Source: JAOARY01 sp045345765
Lineage (GTDB): Bacteria > Bacillota > Clostridia > Peptostreptococcales > Peptostreptococcaceae
Assembly: GCA_045345765.1 (NCBI GenBank)
Contig: CP148265.1
Span: 2,852,001-2,916,000 of the forward strand
Reading direction: 5' to 3'
DNA length: 64,000 bases
The translations under genes were made by a program, and so were the position numbers. Below the pieces are notes generated by a model. The model worked only from the letters and a program-made list of their open reading frames with translations, was not told the origin of the DNA and searched no databases. Numbering within the stretch: the stretch's first letter is position 1; each line of letters starts with the position of its first letter. Positions 63,178-64,000 of the stretch are shown here, one piece after another.

Positions 63178-64000
63178 GTGAATTTTGAAAATTTAAAAGA
63201 AATAGATAATGAAGTTTATAAATCATTGAAAGATGAAATAAAAAGGCAAAATAAGCATATAGAACTTATTGCTTCTGAAAATTTTGTTTCAAATGCAGTT
63301 ATGGAAGCCATGGGAAGTCAACTTACAAATAAGTATGCAGAAGGGTATCCAAATAAAAGATATTATGGAGGATGTATGCATGTAGATAAGATAGAGCAAC
63401 TTGCAATAGATAGATTAAAAAAACTATTTAATGCAGAACATGCTAATGTACAACCCCATTCTGGTAGTAATGCAAATTTAGCAGTTTACTTTGCATTTTT
63501 AAAGCCAGGAGATACAGTTTTAGGAATGGATTTATCGCAAGGAGGCCATCTCACTCATGGTTCACCAGTAAATATATCTGGAACATATTATGATTTTAAG
63601 AGCTATGGTGTTGATAAGCAAAGTCTTACAATTGATTATGATGAAGTTGAGAAAATAGCTTTGGAAGTTAAACCAAAGATGATTGTTGCTGGAGCGAGTG
63701 CTTATCCAAGAGAAATTAATTTTAAAAGATTCTATGAAATTGCAAAAAAAGTAGATGCGTATTTAATGGTTGATATGGCACATATAGCAGGTCTTGTTGC
63801 AGCTGGACTTCATAATAATCCTTGTGAATACGCTGATTTTGTAACAACAACTACACATAAGACTTTGAGAGGTCCAAGAGGTGGAGCTATTTTATGCAAA
63901 GAAAAATACGCAAAACAAATAGATAAAGCAATATTTCCTGGTATTCAAGGTGGGCCGCTTGAGCATATAATAGCTGCTAAGGCTGTTGCTTTTAAAGAAG
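63178..64000 (+). CDS. glyA: Serine hydroxymethyltransferase (partial, cut by window end)
   Basis: GTG start at 63178 after AGGGAG; 274 residues are visible and the gene runs off the window. Seen: IELIASENFVSNAVMEAMGS, YAEGYPNKRYYGGC, QPHSGSNANLAVY, DMAHIAGLVAAG and the PLP-lysine motif TTTTHKTLRGPRGG. It makes glycine and methylene-THF from serine. Confidence 0.96.
   Translation, partial: MNFENLKEIDNEVYKSLKDEIKRQNKHIELIASENFVSNAVMEAMGSQLTNKYAEGYPNKRYYGGCMHVDKIEQLAIDRLKKLFNAEHANVQPHSGSNANLAVYFAFLKPGDTVLGMDLSQGGHLTHGSPVNISGTYYDFKSYGVDKQSLTIDYDEVEKIALEVKPKMIVAGASAYPREINFKRFYEIAKKVDAYLMVDMAHIAGLVAAGLHNNPCEYADFVTTTTHKTLRGPRGGAILCKEKYAKQIDKAIFPGIQGGPLEHIIAAKAVAFKE

Noticed and set aside
1..64000. 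tRNA or rRNA genes, insertion sequences, cas genes, phage integrase
   Set aside because: I looked for them and found none in the window; the integrase and cas genes must lie outside it if present.

Overview
The window is a very AT-rich piece of a Clostridia-type Bacillota (Firmicutes) chromosome. The host genes point there: miaB-mutS-mutL-miaA-hfq, ruvAB, queA-tgt-yajC, the SCIFF ranthipeptide precursor with its radical SAM maturase, secDF-recJ-apt-relA-dtd-hemZ-aspS, a SpoIID-like protein and AGGAGG-type ribosome binding sites with frequent TTG and GTG starts. The genus cannot be fixed from the sequence alone.

Region 1 (about 1-20450) is the right half of a siphovirus-type prophage, all on the plus strand. 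It runs from minor head protein, scaffold, decoration and major capsid through connector genes, tail tube, tail chaperones, a 1472-residue tape measure, Dit, baseplate/fibre and Tal proteins to a TcdE-type holin and an M15 peptidase endolysin. Terminase, portal, integrase and replication genes must lie to the left. Two cargo (moron) units interrupt the structural operon. One is a tandem pair of DUF2971-family proteins with its own terminator, between the minor head gene and the scaffold region. The other is a small membrane-anchored protein with its own promoter and terminator, just before the tape measure.

Region 2 (20488-23698) holds three CRISPR arrays (15, 14 and 6 repeats; 32 spacers) wedged between the endolysin and miaB, with no cas gene in the window. 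All read on the minus strand. Arrays 1 and 2 share a 339-bp leader that is about 95% identical by eye. Arrays 1 and 3 share a trailer and an endolysin-type terminator. Array 3 has a different leader, and it is preceded by the last codons of a second, diverged endolysin gene. The cluster looks mosaic and tied to the phage lysis module.

Region 3 (24076-35045) carries tRNA modification and mismatch repair genes with hfq, then a patch that looks foreign: a DUF2161 PD-(D/E)XK-like protein of higher GC with a 58-nt palindrome at its end, a GNAT/YoaP-domain protein, a broken effector-binding-domain fragment and a membrane-bound Xre regulator.

Region 4 (35097-38200, minus strand) has a short MutS2-family protein without the Smr domain. 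It sits behind a leader of about 450 nt containing a consensus promoter, a seven-codon leader peptide with a perfect Shine-Dalgarno, alternative stems and several terminator hairpins, a layout typical of ribosome-controlled attenuation. A PerR-type regulator lies next to it.

Region 5 (38414-64000) is housekeeping: Holliday junction resolution, queuosine synthesis, a chemoreceptor, protein export, SCIFF biosynthesis, stringent response, D-Tyr deacylation, heme synthesis, Asp-tRNA synthetase, a CsoR-type regulator, an RseC-like protein, a split ThrE exporter and the start of glyA.
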